A program made the position numbers and the translations under genes. Shown here piece by piece: positions 1 through 7,508 of a DNA stretch of 11,486 bases (positions are counted from its first letter, which is position 1; each line of letters opens with the position of its first letter). Source of the stretch: Spirochaetaceae bacterium (GTDB taxonomy: Bacteria > Spirochaetota > Spirochaetia > Treponematales > Breznakiellaceae); assembly GCA_031283025.1 (NCBI GenBank), contig JAITCP010000120.1, positions 1 to 11,486 on the forward strand, given 5' to 3'. The notes below the pieces were generated by a model. It saw only the letters and a program-made list of their open reading frames with translations. It ran no database searches and was not told where the DNA came from.

Positions 1-2
1 AT

Positions 3-2612
3 ATCACGCCATATATGTTCAATAAATACAATGAAATTACTTCAGCGGTTGATTACGAACTGGTTCAAAATAAAGTCCGTCTTGACGAACACCTTGGCGA
101 AACCGGAAAAGAATTGATCGGGGCAGCGCATGAGCTTTCTGAGGGAGAAAGCCGGAGCTTCATCTACGATAAAAAAATATTTCTGTTAAACTCCATCCCG
201 GCGATGGAATGGTATCTGATAGTGAGTTATCCGCTGCCGGGTTTTTTAGCGTTGAATCAGGCCATGAATACCGTTTTTTTCGGTATGCTGTTCCTTATCT
301 TATTCCTGTTCATCGTTATCAATATTTTTATTGCCCGCTCGGAAAATGCAATGACGGAACAGAACCTGCGGTTGCTTGAGGCAAACCGGAAGGCGGAATT
401 CGCTTCGCGGGCAAAAAGTGATTTTCTTGCGAAAATGAGCCACGAAATCCGAACCCCCATGAACGCCATTACCGGCATGGCGGAACTGCTGCTGAGGGGA
501 GAACTCTCCGGTGAAGCCAGAGGCTATGCGCAGGACATCAAGCAGGCGGGGAATAATCTTGTCTCGATAATCAACGACATCTTAGATTTTTCAAAAATCG
601 AAGCGGGCAAACTGGAAATAAACCCCATCAAATACCTGCTTTCATCCCTGATCAACGATACGGTCAACATTATCCGCACGCGGTTTATGGAAAAGCCGAT
701 ACGGTTCTTTACCAATATAGACGGGAACATCCCCAACAGCCTCATTGGCGATGAAGTGCGGCTGCGGCAAATACTCCTTAATCTCCTGTCCAATGCGATA
801 AAGTATTCGGAAAAAGGCCATATTGGTTTGACAATTACCATGGATAAGCGGGATGCCAGGCAGGTTTGGCTCAGGATTACCGTAACCGATACCGGAAAAG
901 GGATTAAACCGGAGGATCAGGCAAAACTCTTTGACGAGTTTGTCCAAGTAGATATGAAGAAGAACCAGAATGTTGAAGGAACCGGTCTGGGGCTTGCCAT
1001 TACCAAACAACTTTGTATTGCCATGGGCGGGGATATAAGCATGAAAAGCGAATACGGCATGGGCAGCGTATTCACGGCAACTATTTCCCAGGGCGTTGAA
1101 TCGCAAACGCACTTTGCCGCAGTAGAGGAGCCGGAGAAAAAGAAGGTACTGGTCTATGAAGGCCGGACTGTCTATGCCAGATCGGTATGCTGGACTCTGG
1201 AAAATCTGAACATTCCCCATACCATGGTAACGAATCAGGATGATTTTGCCGCGGCGCTGTACCGGGAAGAATGGTTCTATGTGTTATCCGGCTACGGCCT
1301 TCATGACAAGATCACTCCGGTGATGGAACGCGGATCCTTTCCCCAGGGAAAAAAGCCGCCGCTTGCCCTTATGATTGAATGGGGAACCGAAGCTTACATT
1401 CCCAATACGCGGTTTGTGTCCATACCGGTGCAGTCCCTGTCAATTGCCAATGTGCTCAACGGCAAAGCAGACATAAAAGATTATATCAAAAGTTCCGGTG
1501 TAATCCGGTTCACCTTCCCCCGCGCACGGCTGCTGGTGGTAGACGACATTGCCACCAACCTTCAGGTTACAGAAGGCCTTCTTGCCCCTTACATGGCGGC
1601 AGTGGACACCTGCCTTAACGGTTTGCAGGCTGTCGAAATGGTAAAACGGCATGAGTACGACATTGTATTCATGGATCACATGATGCCGGAAATGGACGGC
1701 ATCGAAGCAACAGCGGTCATCCGCGCTTTGAAAGGCGATCGCTTCCGCACCGTGCCCATTATAGCGCTGACTGCCAATGCCGTTGTGGGAATGCGGGAAA
1801 TGTTTATCGAAAAAGGCTTCAATGATTTTCTCTCTAAACCCATAGACGTTTCCAAACTGGACGAAACCCTTGACCGCTGGATACCGAAAGAGAAGAAGGA
1901 AAAGAATATAAGGAGCGGGGAATGGGGAGTGGAGAATGGGGATCAGGTATCGGGGAGTGTTGTTAGTAAGCGCAGCCAAGATGCTAATACGCAAAGCCAA
2001 CAAACAAAAACCCAACTCCCCAACATCCCCGGTGTTGATACGGCAAAAGGCATCGCCATGACCGGAGGGACTATGGCCGCTTATATAAAAGTGTTATCCC
2101 TGTTCTGCAAAGATATAGAGGAACGGCTGCCCCTGCTGCAAAAAACGCCGGATGCGGATACCCTGCCCTTATTAGTAACCCAGTTCCACGCGCTGAAAAG
2201 CGCGTCCGCTTCCATCGGAGCGCAGGAAATATCGTCTCAGGCCGCGAGTCTTGAAGCCGTAGGTAAGGCTGGGGATACATCCTTTGTCCGTGAAGGTCTG
2301 CCCGTCTTTGCGGAACAGTTGGCGGAATTGGTACTCTATATTAAAAAAGCCCTGGAAACTGAAGGGCCGGAAAAACAGAAGCCTCTTGACTCCTCATTTC
2401 TCATTTCTCATTCCTCATTATTTCACGAACTTGCCGAAGCCTTGAAATCCCAAAACGCCCTTGAAATTGACCGTATTTTGAAAGAACTCAACCAAAAGCC
2501 GCCGGACGCGAAAATCAGGGAAGCGCTGGAAAGAATTTCCGATGATGTACTTATGACCGAGTTTGATAATGCTTTGAAAATCATAGAAAAATTATTGACT
2601 ACAAATAACTAA
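3..2612 (+). CDS. Hybrid sensor histidine kinase (DHp-CA-pseudoREC-REC-Hpt), 5' partial
   Basis: Membrane-bound hybrid kinase that should autophosphorylate on His and pass the phosphate through its own receiver and Hpt domains. The frame is open to the window edge and no ribosome binding site precedes the ATG at 15, so the true start is probably upstream. Residues counted from that ATG: about 1-82 look like the end of an extracytoplasmic Cache-type sensor; 86-107 is a transmembrane helix; a short helical linker without a clear HAMP domain follows; the DHp H-box is SHEIRTPMN with H143; the ATPase domain has N-box N256/N260, G1 DTGKG at 292 and G2 GTGLG at 322. Residues 376-490 resemble a degenerate receiver with no acidic phosphorylation site. 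A true receiver spans 505-622 (D510/D511, acceptor D554, T586, K608). An Hpt domain spans about 673-780 with H725. A helical tail, 803-865, ends the protein. The linkers 633-672 and 793-802 are repeat-encoded. The HD-GYP regulator 10 nt downstream is the obvious phosphorelay partner. Family assignment is firm; the sensed signal is unknown. Confidence 0.93.
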   Translation: MTPYMFNKYNEITSAVDYELVQNKVRLDEHLGETGKELIGAAHELSEGESRSFIYDKKIFLLNSIPAMEWYLIVSYPLPGFLALNQAMNTVFFGMLFLILFLFIVINIFIARSENAMTEQNLRLLEANRKAEFASRAKSDFLAKMSHEIRTPMNAITGMAELLLRGELSGEARGYAQDIKQAGNNLVSIINDILDFSKIEAGKLEINPIKYLLSSLINDTVNIIRTRFMEKPIRFFTNIDGNIPNSLIGDEVRLRQILLNLLSNAIKYSEKGHIGLTITMDKRDARQVWLRITVTDTGKGIKPEDQAKLFDEFVQVDMKKNQNVEGTGLGLAITKQLCIAMGGDISMKSEYGMGSVFTATISQGVESQTHFAAVEEPEKKKVLVYEGRTVYARSVCWTLENLNIPHTMVTNQDDFAAALYREEWFYVLSGYGLHDKITPVMERGSFPQGKKPPLALMIEWGTEAYIPNTRFVSIPVQSLSIANVLNGKADIKDYIKSSGVIRFTFPRARLLVVDDIATNLQVTEGLLAPYMAAVDTCLNGLQAVEMVKRHEYDIVFMDHMMPEMDGIEATAVIRALKGDRFRTVPIIALTANAVVGMREMFIEKGFNDFLSKPIDVSKLDETLDRWIPKEKKEKNIRSGEWGVENGDQVSGSVVSKRSQDANTQSQQTKTQLPNIPGVDTAKGIAMTGGTMAAYIKVLSLFCKDIEERLPLLQKTPDADTLPLLVTQFHALKSASASIGAQEISSQAASLEAVGKAGDTSFVREGLPVFAEQLAELVLYIKKALETEGPEKQKPLDSSFLISHSSLFHELAEALKSQNALEIDRILKELNQKPPDAKIREALERISDDVLMTEFDNALKIIEKLLTTNN
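1911..2031. repeat. Heptamer inverted-repeat element, copy A (inside kinase CDS)
   Basis: The left arm, 1911-1957, is a run of G-rich units at 7-nt spacing (GGGGAAT, GGGGAGT, GGAGAAT, GGGGATC variants). The right arm, about 2008-2031, carries the C-rich counterpart (CTCCCC, ATCCCC). The core starts with TGTTGTTAGTAA at 1958-1969. A 20-nt stretch at 1937-1956 matches 6636-6655 of copy B with one mismatch. The element is read in frame and encodes a low-complexity linker, residues about 633-672, between the receiver and Hpt domains. Its right arm is shorter and more diverged than in the intergenic copies. Membership in the same family as copies B and C is inferred from the arms and core. Confidence 0.7.
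2391..2418 (+). repeat. Four tandem TYCTCAT heptamers inside the kinase CDS
   Basis: Four consecutive 7-nt units (TCCTCAT, TTCTCAT, TTCTCAT, TCCTCAT) differ only at the second base. They encode kinase residues 793-801 plus the first base of 802, a Ser-rich stretch between the Hpt domain and the C-terminal helical tail. The unit differs from the GGGGAAT-type heptamers elsewhere in the window, so this is a second repeat type in the same gene. Confidence 0.75.
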
Positions 2613-2617
2613 GGAGG
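2611..2617 (+). promoter_or_regulatory. Strong ribosome binding site for the HD-GYP gene
   Basis: AAGGAGG lies 5 nt before the ATG at 2623 and overlaps the TAA stop of the kinase gene (2610-2612). It fixes the start and supports co-translation of kinase and regulator from one message. Confidence 0.85.
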
Positions 2618-2622
2618 GAATT

Positions 2623-3681
2623 ATGGACAATGAGAAAAAACTTATCCTGTTAGTAGATGATAATCCGGCTAATCTCCGTATCGGTAAAAATGTACTGGAG
2701 AAAAAGTATGCCGTCGCTTCCGCTCCCTCGGCTGAAAAAATGTTCACCCTTTTGGAAAACAATACTCCCGCAATAATTCTTTTGGATATTGATATGCCGG
2801 AAATGAACGGCTATGAGGCAATAAAAATACTCAAGTCTAAACCGGAAACAAAAAATATTCCGGTAATCTTTCTTACCGCAAAGACAGAATCGGATGATGA
2901 ACTGGAAGGGCTTTCCCTGGGGGCCATTGATTACATCACCAAGCCTTTTAATCCGGTTCTGCTCCTCAAGCGCATTGAGATACCCCTCCTGGTAGAAACC
3001 CAGCGGAAAGAGCTGCAATACTTCAATGAAAATTTGCAGAAAATGGTAGAAGAAAAAACGAAGAGCATTTTGGATCTGCAGAACGCGCTCTTAAAAACCA
3101 TGGCGGAACTGGTAGAATGCCGCGATGACATTACCGGCGGCCACATAGAACGAACCCAGCGGGGCATTAAAATCCTGCTGGATGAACTTGTAGATAGCGG
3201 TACTTACCGGGAAGAAACAAAAGGCTGGGATGTGGAACTGCTTCTCCAATCCAGCCAGCTTCATGACGTAGGCAAAATATCCATTAACGACAATATACTC
3301 AAGAAACCCGGAGAACTCAATGAACAAGAATTTGATGAAATGAAAAAACACGCAAGTTTTGGCGAGCGAATAATTGAAAAGATTGAGACTCTTGCAAAGG
3401 AAAGCGACTTTTTAGATTACGCAAAGATTTTTGCCGCCAGTCATCACGAAAAATGGGACGGTTCAGGGTATCCCCGCGGGCTTAAGGGAAACGAAATACC
3501 CCTTTTGGGCCGCATCATGGCGATTGCCGATGTATACGATGCGCTTACCTCAGTACGCCCCTACAAAAAAGCTTTCACCCACGAGGAAGCCGTTCGGATT
3601 ATCACCAAAGGCAACGGAACCCAGTTTGATCCGGCGCTTGTAGACATATTCAATCGTGTAGCTGATCTGTTCAAGAGCTGA
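2623..3681 (+). CDS. Response regulator with HD-GYP domain (c-di-GMP phosphodiesterase)
   Basis: Cytoplasmic two-domain regulator of 352 aa, expected to hydrolyse cyclic di-GMP under phosphorylation control. Receiver, residues about 6-122: acid pocket D12/D13, phospho-acceptor D55 within LLDIDMPEMNG, T85 and K107. A coiled-coil-like helix, about 124-158, joins it to the HD-GYP domain, about 155-350. Metal and signature residues are present: H174 in GGHIERT, the HD pair H214-D215 in LHDVGK, H243, H274-H275, the GYP signature at 282-284 in DGSGYP, and D303 in IADVYDAL. All catalytic positions look intact, so activity is likely. The start is set by a perfect ribosome binding site. It follows the hybrid kinase by 10 nt, which points to H143, D554, H725 (kinase), then D55 here as the phosphate path. 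Only the partnership is inferred; the family is clear. Confidence 0.95.
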   Translation: MDNEKKLILLVDDNPANLRIGKNVLEKKYAVASAPSAEKMFTLLENNTPAIILLDIDMPEMNGYEAIKILKSKPETKNIPVIFLTAKTESDDELEGLSLGAIDYITKPFNPVLLLKRIEIPLLVETQRKELQYFNENLQKMVEEKTKSILDLQNALLKTMAELVECRDDITGGHIERTQRGIKILLDELVDSGTYREETKGWDVELLLQSSQLHDVGKISINDNILKKPGELNEQEFDEMKKHASFGERIIEKIETLAKESDFLDYAKIFAASHHEKWDGSGYPRGLKGNEIPLLGRIMAIADVYDALTSVRPYKKAFTHEEAVRIITKGNGTQFDPALVDIFNRVADLFKS

Positions 3682-3756
3682 TGCACATGGTGATTAACAT
3701 TGTAAAATAAAATTTTTTTGCAAATTTCACATAAAGAACACGGAGATACAAAGATC

Positions 3757-3788
3757 ACCTATGAGAAATTTGGGAGATAGGTCTTTTT
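3757..3788 (+). terminator. Weak possible terminator after the HD-GYP gene
   Basis: In the 129-nt convergent gap 3682-3810, ACCTAT (3757-3762) pairs with ATAGGT (3777-3782) around a 14-nt loop and is followed by CTTTTT. The 6-bp stem is AT-rich and weak, so this is only a candidate. No other hairpin or gene is visible in the gap. Confidence 0.25.
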
Positions 3789-3810
3789 GAGAAACTTCAG
3801 GATCTGCTAT

Positions 3811-5388
3811 CTATTTCCCGGCTAATTCCCGTGAAAGCGTATAGAAACGCGTAAGTTGTTTTGCCGGGCCAATGCCGGAGCGGGGACCTGCAAGCCGTAC
3901 CGGAACCGGCTCAAAGTAGACCAGCGTTTTCCCCGCATAACCCAACCGGATCAGCAGACCTTCCTCGCCGCCGTTTATTTCATTCATTCCGGCAAAAATA
4001 TAGTTTCCCAGCGACCAGAAAACGGGCTTTCCTTCCACCCACTCAAAGCCCTGCACGGTATGGGGATGTGAGCCGATAATCAAGTCCGCACCGCTTTGAG
4101 CCAACTCCGTGTACAGGCTACGGGTATTCGCATCCGGTTTCCATGTCCATTCATAACCGCCATGAAACAAAAGCACGTTAAGAACATTGTCTTTTTTAAC
4201 AAAATTTGTTTTAAGCCGTTCCGTGCCGCCGCGTGTGGAAAACAACATTCCCGCTTTGGTTTCGGAAGCGGCGACGTTAGCGCCGTCAAATCCGCTGAGC
4301 TCGCGGGGAAATGATGCAATCCCAAAAACCCGTATCTTCAGCCGTTCCGCTGTAAAAACAAAAGGGGAAGCGGCGGCGGTAATGTCACGACCCGCACCCA
4401 GAGCTGCGATTCCGCTTTTTTCCAGATATTCCAGCGTATCCAAAAAAGCCGTTTCCCCATAATCAAAAGCATGGTTATTTGCCAGCAGCACCGCGTGTAT
4501 TCCAGCCGCTTTTAAGGGCGGAACCGTATTGGGATCAAAACGGAAATTGTAACTCTTTGCGGCTTTAACGTCGCGGCTGCTAACCGCCCCTTCAAGGTTT
4601 ACCAGGTTAAGGTCAGACCGCTTAAAATAATCCGCCGTTTTCCCAAAGATACCCTCGGCTCCTTCATCAATTAATATATCACCTGCGCCCCTGCCCAGCA
4701 TTAGGTCTCCGGCGGCGCATATCCAGACTATTGACGGCGCGTGTTGCATGAACGGCTTGGGCGTTTCTGCAATTATCGTTTCCAGTGCGGCAATTTTTTT
4801 CAGAAGCCGCTTCTTTTTCCCGGCGCTGTCCTCCGCCGCCCTGGTACGGATTGAAACATACCGCACCAGCGGATAATTTTCATCCGCCACGGACAGGCCG
4901 TCTACCAAAAGGCCGGTATAGGGCGGCGCAATTGCTCCCAACGGAACCAGGGTTTCGTTTCCATCAAGGCAGGCGGCAAGGCTTGTACCGGTTCGTTCCG
5001 CCAGCGGGTTTTCCCTGGGTACAAACCATGTTTTTGAAACGGGAATTCCTTCGGCCTGTGTCCATGAGGCCGCAAACTCAACGATTAGCGCAGGCGAAAG
5101 GACTTGAGTTTTTATCGCCCCTTTCTGTTCTTCCGTTCCGTCTTCCCGAATCAAACTGAGCCCCAAAGTATCCGGAAAACCCGGCTGCAAAAACAGTTGT
5201 TCCAGAAATTCCCGCTCTGCGGCAAATTCTTTTCCTTGCATTAACACAATCCCATCAACTTGAGTCATAGTCCCGCAAGAAAAAAGTAACAGCGCACAAA
5301 AGCCCCAAAAGAAAGCGGCAATGCCAACAGTAATACCGGTGATGATACCAGCGCCAAAGGCGGCACGGAAACAATTCCATTTTTTCAC
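3811..5388 (-). CDS. CapA-family metallophosphatase-like lipoprotein
   Basis: A 525-aa protein whose C-terminal two thirds belong to the CapA (poly-gamma-glutamate capsule protein) branch of calcineurin-like metallophosphoesterases. Motifs in order: AAGDLMLGRG with D228, NLEG at 264-267, ANNHAFDYG with N304-N305-H306, HGGYEW with H409 and E413, and GSHPHTVQ with H441 and H443, followed by a typical SLGNYIF. Residues 1-37 are hydrophobic and end in LLLFSC, a relaxed lipobox giving lipidation at C38, so the protein is probably anchored at the cell envelope. Residues about 45-215 form an N-terminal region I do not recognise. The start is GTG at 5388, the first start codon after an in-frame TAA; no Shine-Dalgarno sequence precedes it, while a consensus -10 box lies 6 nt upstream. 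It lies 53 nt after the barrel gene on the same strand. CapA proteins are not all capsule enzymes, and no other capsule genes are present, so the substrate is left open. Confidence 0.85.
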   Translation of the reverse strand: MKKWNCFRAAFGAGIITGITVGIAAFFWGFCALLLFSCGTMTQVDGIVLMQGKEFAAEREFLEQLFLQPGFPDTLGLSLIREDGTEEQKGAIKTQVLSPALIVEFAASWTQAEGIPVSKTWFVPRENPLAERTGTSLAACLDGNETLVPLGAIAPPYTGLLVDGLSVADENYPLVRYVSIRTRAAEDSAGKKKRLLKKIAALETIIAETPKPFMQHAPSIVWICAAGDLMLGRGAGDILIDEGAEGIFGKTADYFKRSDLNLVNLEGAVSSRDVKAAKSYNFRFDPNTVPPLKAAGIHAVLLANNHAFDYGETAFLDTLEYLEKSGIAALGAGRDITAAASPFVFTAERLKIRVFGIASFPRELSGFDGANVAASETKAGMLFSTRGGTERLKTNFVKKDNVLNVLLFHGGYEWTWKPDANTRSLYTELAQSGADLIIGSHPHTVQGFEWVEGKPVFWSLGNYIFAGMNEINGGEEGLLIRLGYAGKTLVYFEPVPVRLAGPRSGIGPAKQLTRFYTLSRELAGK

Positions 5389-5394
5389 ATTTTA

Positions 5395-5400
5395 ATTATA
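5395..5400 (-). promoter_or_regulatory. Consensus -10 box just upstream of the CapA-like gene
   Basis: On the minus strand TATAAT ends 6 nt before the GTG start at 5388. The hexamer at 17-nt spacing upstream (TTATAT) is a poor -35. If the -10 is used, transcription would begin at or almost at the start codon, giving a leaderless message. The 47-nt stretch upstream is AT-rich, so chance occurrence is possible. Confidence 0.35.
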
Positions 5401-5441
5401 TTTCAAATAGGAGAAAAATATAACACGACAAATTGAGCCGC

Positions 5442-6617
5442 CTAAAACCGCATCTTTAACCCAGTGGTAAGTAAAGCATAATACCCCGGCAGCATAGGGC
5501 CAAGCTCACCGCGCTTGCCATTGCCGGTAAATACATCGCGGTCAAGGGGAATCTGTGCAGAAAGAGTTAGGGTTGCCCCCTGAAAGAGGTCGTGGTTTAG
5601 GGTAATAACCGGCGTAAAGGAAACATCGTCCAAACCGGAAATCAGGGCGAGGCTTGCATTGGTGTAATCGTTAAAACGCCAGGTAAGACTTGTGTACAAA
5701 TAGTTGTTGTTGGAAAATTCGCCGCCATACCCCAATGCTGTTGACGAAGTTTCGCCATTGTACAGGTATTCGGCAATGACGATTAAATCACCGTTAAAGA
5801 ACGAATAGTCCGCGCCCATACTTAAGGAAAGGCCGTCCAGTCCGGTATTCGCTTCGCTGCTATAGGTATATAGCGCATCCATCACCAAACCGATTTCCAC
5901 ATCGGCCTTAACCGATAATCCGGCACGGAAAATTCCCCATCTAGGACCTTCTTTTTGAACTTCAAAGGAATACAGCGCCTGAACGCTTGCCCTGTCCCAA
6001 TGCTTATCGATGGAAAAACCTGTAATGGTTCCGTTGCCTGTCCGTAAAAAAGGATCGCGGGCAGTTGCGGTAAACAGAAGCATTTTTACCGAATCAAGCG
6101 GATACAGAGAAAGCCCCAAACCAAGTACAGCGCGAGGACGGGCATCCGGCTTGAGGGGATTTTTGGGATTGAGAAAATCCGAAGGCCCCCACACCTGGCT
6201 GTAACCAAAAGGTATCCTAAAGAGACCGCCGTCAAAATCGGCAAAATCACCGTTTATCCGAAAGTACAGGCGCTCAAGCTCAATAGCGGCAATATAGCTA
6301 TCACCAGTAACAAAAGAGGTTGAGCTGAGGGGAGAACCGGTTCCAAGACTCGCCATCTCCTTTGCGTAAGCCGCATAATTTCCCGCAGCGGCGATTAGGT
6401 TAATCGATCCGTAAACCAATGCTCTGTCCCGCAGACTGGCCATCATGCGAAGATTGGCGTATTCTTCAATGCCGTAAGAGAAATCAGGCGAATCCCCCGC
6501 TCCCGCCTGAAAAGAGACAGAAGAGTCCAGTATGCCGGAAAAAGAAACTTGTGAGAAAAGATGAAAACTGTTGATTGTGAAAAGGGCGAGTATAAATATA
6601 GTTGAAAGTCGTTTCAC
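5442..6617 (-). CDS. Outer-membrane beta-barrel protein, DUF1302-like
   Basis: A 391-aa exported protein. Residues 1-22 are a signal peptide (KR followed by a hydrophobic run, likely cleaved near FSQ). The rest consists of alternating amphipathic strands rich in aromatic and Gly residues, separated by polar loops, and ends in LKMRF with a C-terminal Phe, as outer-membrane barrels do for BAM recognition. Residues 132-152 contain LFRIPFGYSQVWGPSDFLNP, which resembles the conserved Gln/Trp-Gly/Asn-Pro segment of DUF1302 barrels; this is motif-level similarity only. The start is GTG at 6617, supported by GGAG 5 nt upstream (6623-6626). It is the gene after the LolA-fold protein, separated from it by repeat copy B. 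By analogy with the DUF1302/DUF1329 pairs found next to RND-type exporters, it could be the outer-membrane partner of the LolA-like carrier and the ABC pump encoded upstream. A simple porin is the alternative. Confidence 0.75.
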   Translation of the reverse strand: MKRLSTIFILALFTINSFHLFSQVSFSGILDSSVSFQAGAGDSPDFSYGIEEYANLRMMASLRDRALVYGSINLIAAAGNYAAYAKEMASLGTGSPLSSTSFVTGDSYIAAIELERLYFRINGDFADFDGGLFRIPFGYSQVWGPSDFLNPKNPLKPDARPRAVLGLGLSLYPLDSVKMLLFTATARDPFLRTGNGTITGFSIDKHWDRASVQALYSFEVQKEGPRWGIFRAGLSVKADVEIGLVMDALYTYSSEANTGLDGLSLSMGADYSFFNGDLIVIAEYLYNGETSSTALGYGGEFSNNNYLYTSLTWRFNDYTNASLALISGLDDVSFTPVITLNHDLFQGATLTLSAQIPLDRDVFTGNGKRGELGPMLPGYYALLTTGLKMRF

Positions 6618-6630
6618 AGATACTCCAATA

Positions 6631-6750
6631 GGGACTGGGGATCAGGGATCGGGGAATAGGGATTATTGTTTGTAAACCAAGCGTATTGACAAGGCGCTTT
6701 GCTTTCTAACTTCACTCCCTATTCCCCACTCCCCATCCCTTACTCCCTAC
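6631..6750. repeat. Heptamer inverted-repeat element, copy B (intergenic)
   Basis: Left arm 6631-6662 (GGGACTG, GGGATCA, GGGATCG, GGGAATA units); right arm 6715-6750 (CTCCCTA, TTCCCCA, CTCCCCA, TCCCTTA, CTCCCTA). The inner 12 nt GGGGAATAGGGA (6651-6662) pair perfectly with TCCCTATTCCCC (6716-6727), so a long hairpin with a 53-nt loop is possible. The loop has the family core TTATTGTTTGTAAAC (6663-6677). The last unit, 6743-6749, contains the TAG stop of the LolA-like gene. With the element removed, the two genes would be only about 13 nt apart. Confidence 0.85.
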
Positions 6751-7487
6751 CTCTCCAAATTCCTCTGACTGAACACCGAATCCGCAATGGGCTTGTCCAG
6801 AATAACATTCTTCATGGTAAACGTTGTCTTGCTGTCCTTGCGTAAAAGGTCGCGCACTTCCACCTCCACCGGAAAGCGCCGTCCCGCGATGGTTTCCATT
6901 CTGATTACACTATACTCTTTTAGCTTTGCCCCGGATAGGGCGTACAGTTCGTAGTGCAGCATATCTCCCGTTTCTTTGTCGATCCAAAGTTTGCGCTTGG
7001 GATAGCTTTCGGTTTTCTTTTTTGCCGTAAGCTCCAGCACCCAGGTGTCGCGCCCGTTCCAGCGCTCGGAACCGGTAATAACCGGATCATAACGGCTGGA
7101 TAACGTGTCGTTGTTGATCGTATCTTCGTAAGACATATCGGAACCCATCATGGACTCTTTGAGCATATGGCCGGAGATCAGCATGACACCTTCATTGTCC
7201 GGGGAGTACACATACAGCCTGCCGCCTTTCTTCAGGTACTTGGTGCCTTTGTCTTCAGGATTGGTAAATTCGATAAAGCTGTCCGAATTCCCCTTTGCCC
7301 ATGCCTTCATCACTTTCACATAACGCCTGCCCTGATACTGGATGATAATTTCACCTTCGTATTCAATAGTGTTGTAAACTTCGTTGTTGTCCACACGCCG
7401 CAGTAATTCCGCAGCCGACGGCGTTTGAGCAAATGCGAATGAGGCAGTAATCAATATCATTGTAACAAATAAAATTTTTCTGTTCAT
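6747..7487 (-). CDS. LolA-like periplasmic protein (outer membrane lipoprotein-sorting family)
   Basis: A 246-aa exported protein, expected to be a periplasmic carrier with the open half-barrel LolA fold that binds acyl chains. Signal peptide 1-20, cleavage after AFA. The mature part is beta-rich. Hallmarks of the LolA_like family (annotated as outer membrane lipoprotein-sorting protein, typically beside FtsX/MacB or RND genes) are visible: FTNPEDKGTKYL around 74-85, LYVYSPDNEG at 91-100, MMGSDMSYEDTIN at 113-125, and KRKLWIDKETG around 165-174. The length is slightly above classical LolA (about 200 aa). The start is set by AGGAGG 7 nt upstream. It lies between the permeases and the barrel gene on the same strand, flanked by repeat copies C and B. 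Its TAG stop lies within the terminal heptamer of copy B. It is probably not the housekeeping LolA, and its cargo is unknown. Confidence 0.85.
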   Translation of the reverse strand: MNRKILFVTMILITASFAFAQTPSAAELLRRVDNNEVYNTIEYEGEIIIQYQGRRYVKVMKAWAKGNSDSFIEFTNPEDKGTKYLKKGGRLYVYSPDNEGVMLISGHMLKESMMGSDMSYEDTINNDTLSSRYDPVITGSERWNGRDTWVLELTAKKKTESYPKRKLWIDKETGDMLHYELYALSGAKLKEYSVIRMETIAGRRFPVEVEVRDLLRKDSKTTFTMKNVILDKPIADSVFSQRNLER

Positions 7488-7494
7488 AGTTAAT

Positions 7495-7500
7495 CCTCCT
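7495..7500 (-). promoter_or_regulatory. Ribosome binding site for the LolA-like gene
   Basis: A perfect AGGAGG on the minus strand, 7 nt from the ATG at 7487. It lies just outside the left arm of repeat copy C, so the element has not disrupted it. Confidence 0.85.
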
Positions 7501-7508
7501 GTAATTCC

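Noticed and set aside
642..1220. Minus-strand open frame of 192 codons
   Set aside because: It lies opposite the DHp/ATPase-coding part of the kinase gene, whose motifs are intact. It is a shadow frame.
1440..2015. Minus-strand open frame of 191 codons
   Set aside because: It is antisense to the receiver domain and runs through the repeat element. No ribosome binding site or domain is visible.
6631..6750. Classic rho-independent terminator between the LolA-like and barrel genes
   Set aside because: The arms pair well, but the loop is about 53 nt and no U-tract follows in the direction of transcription. It is better described as a repeat element, though it may still affect transcription.
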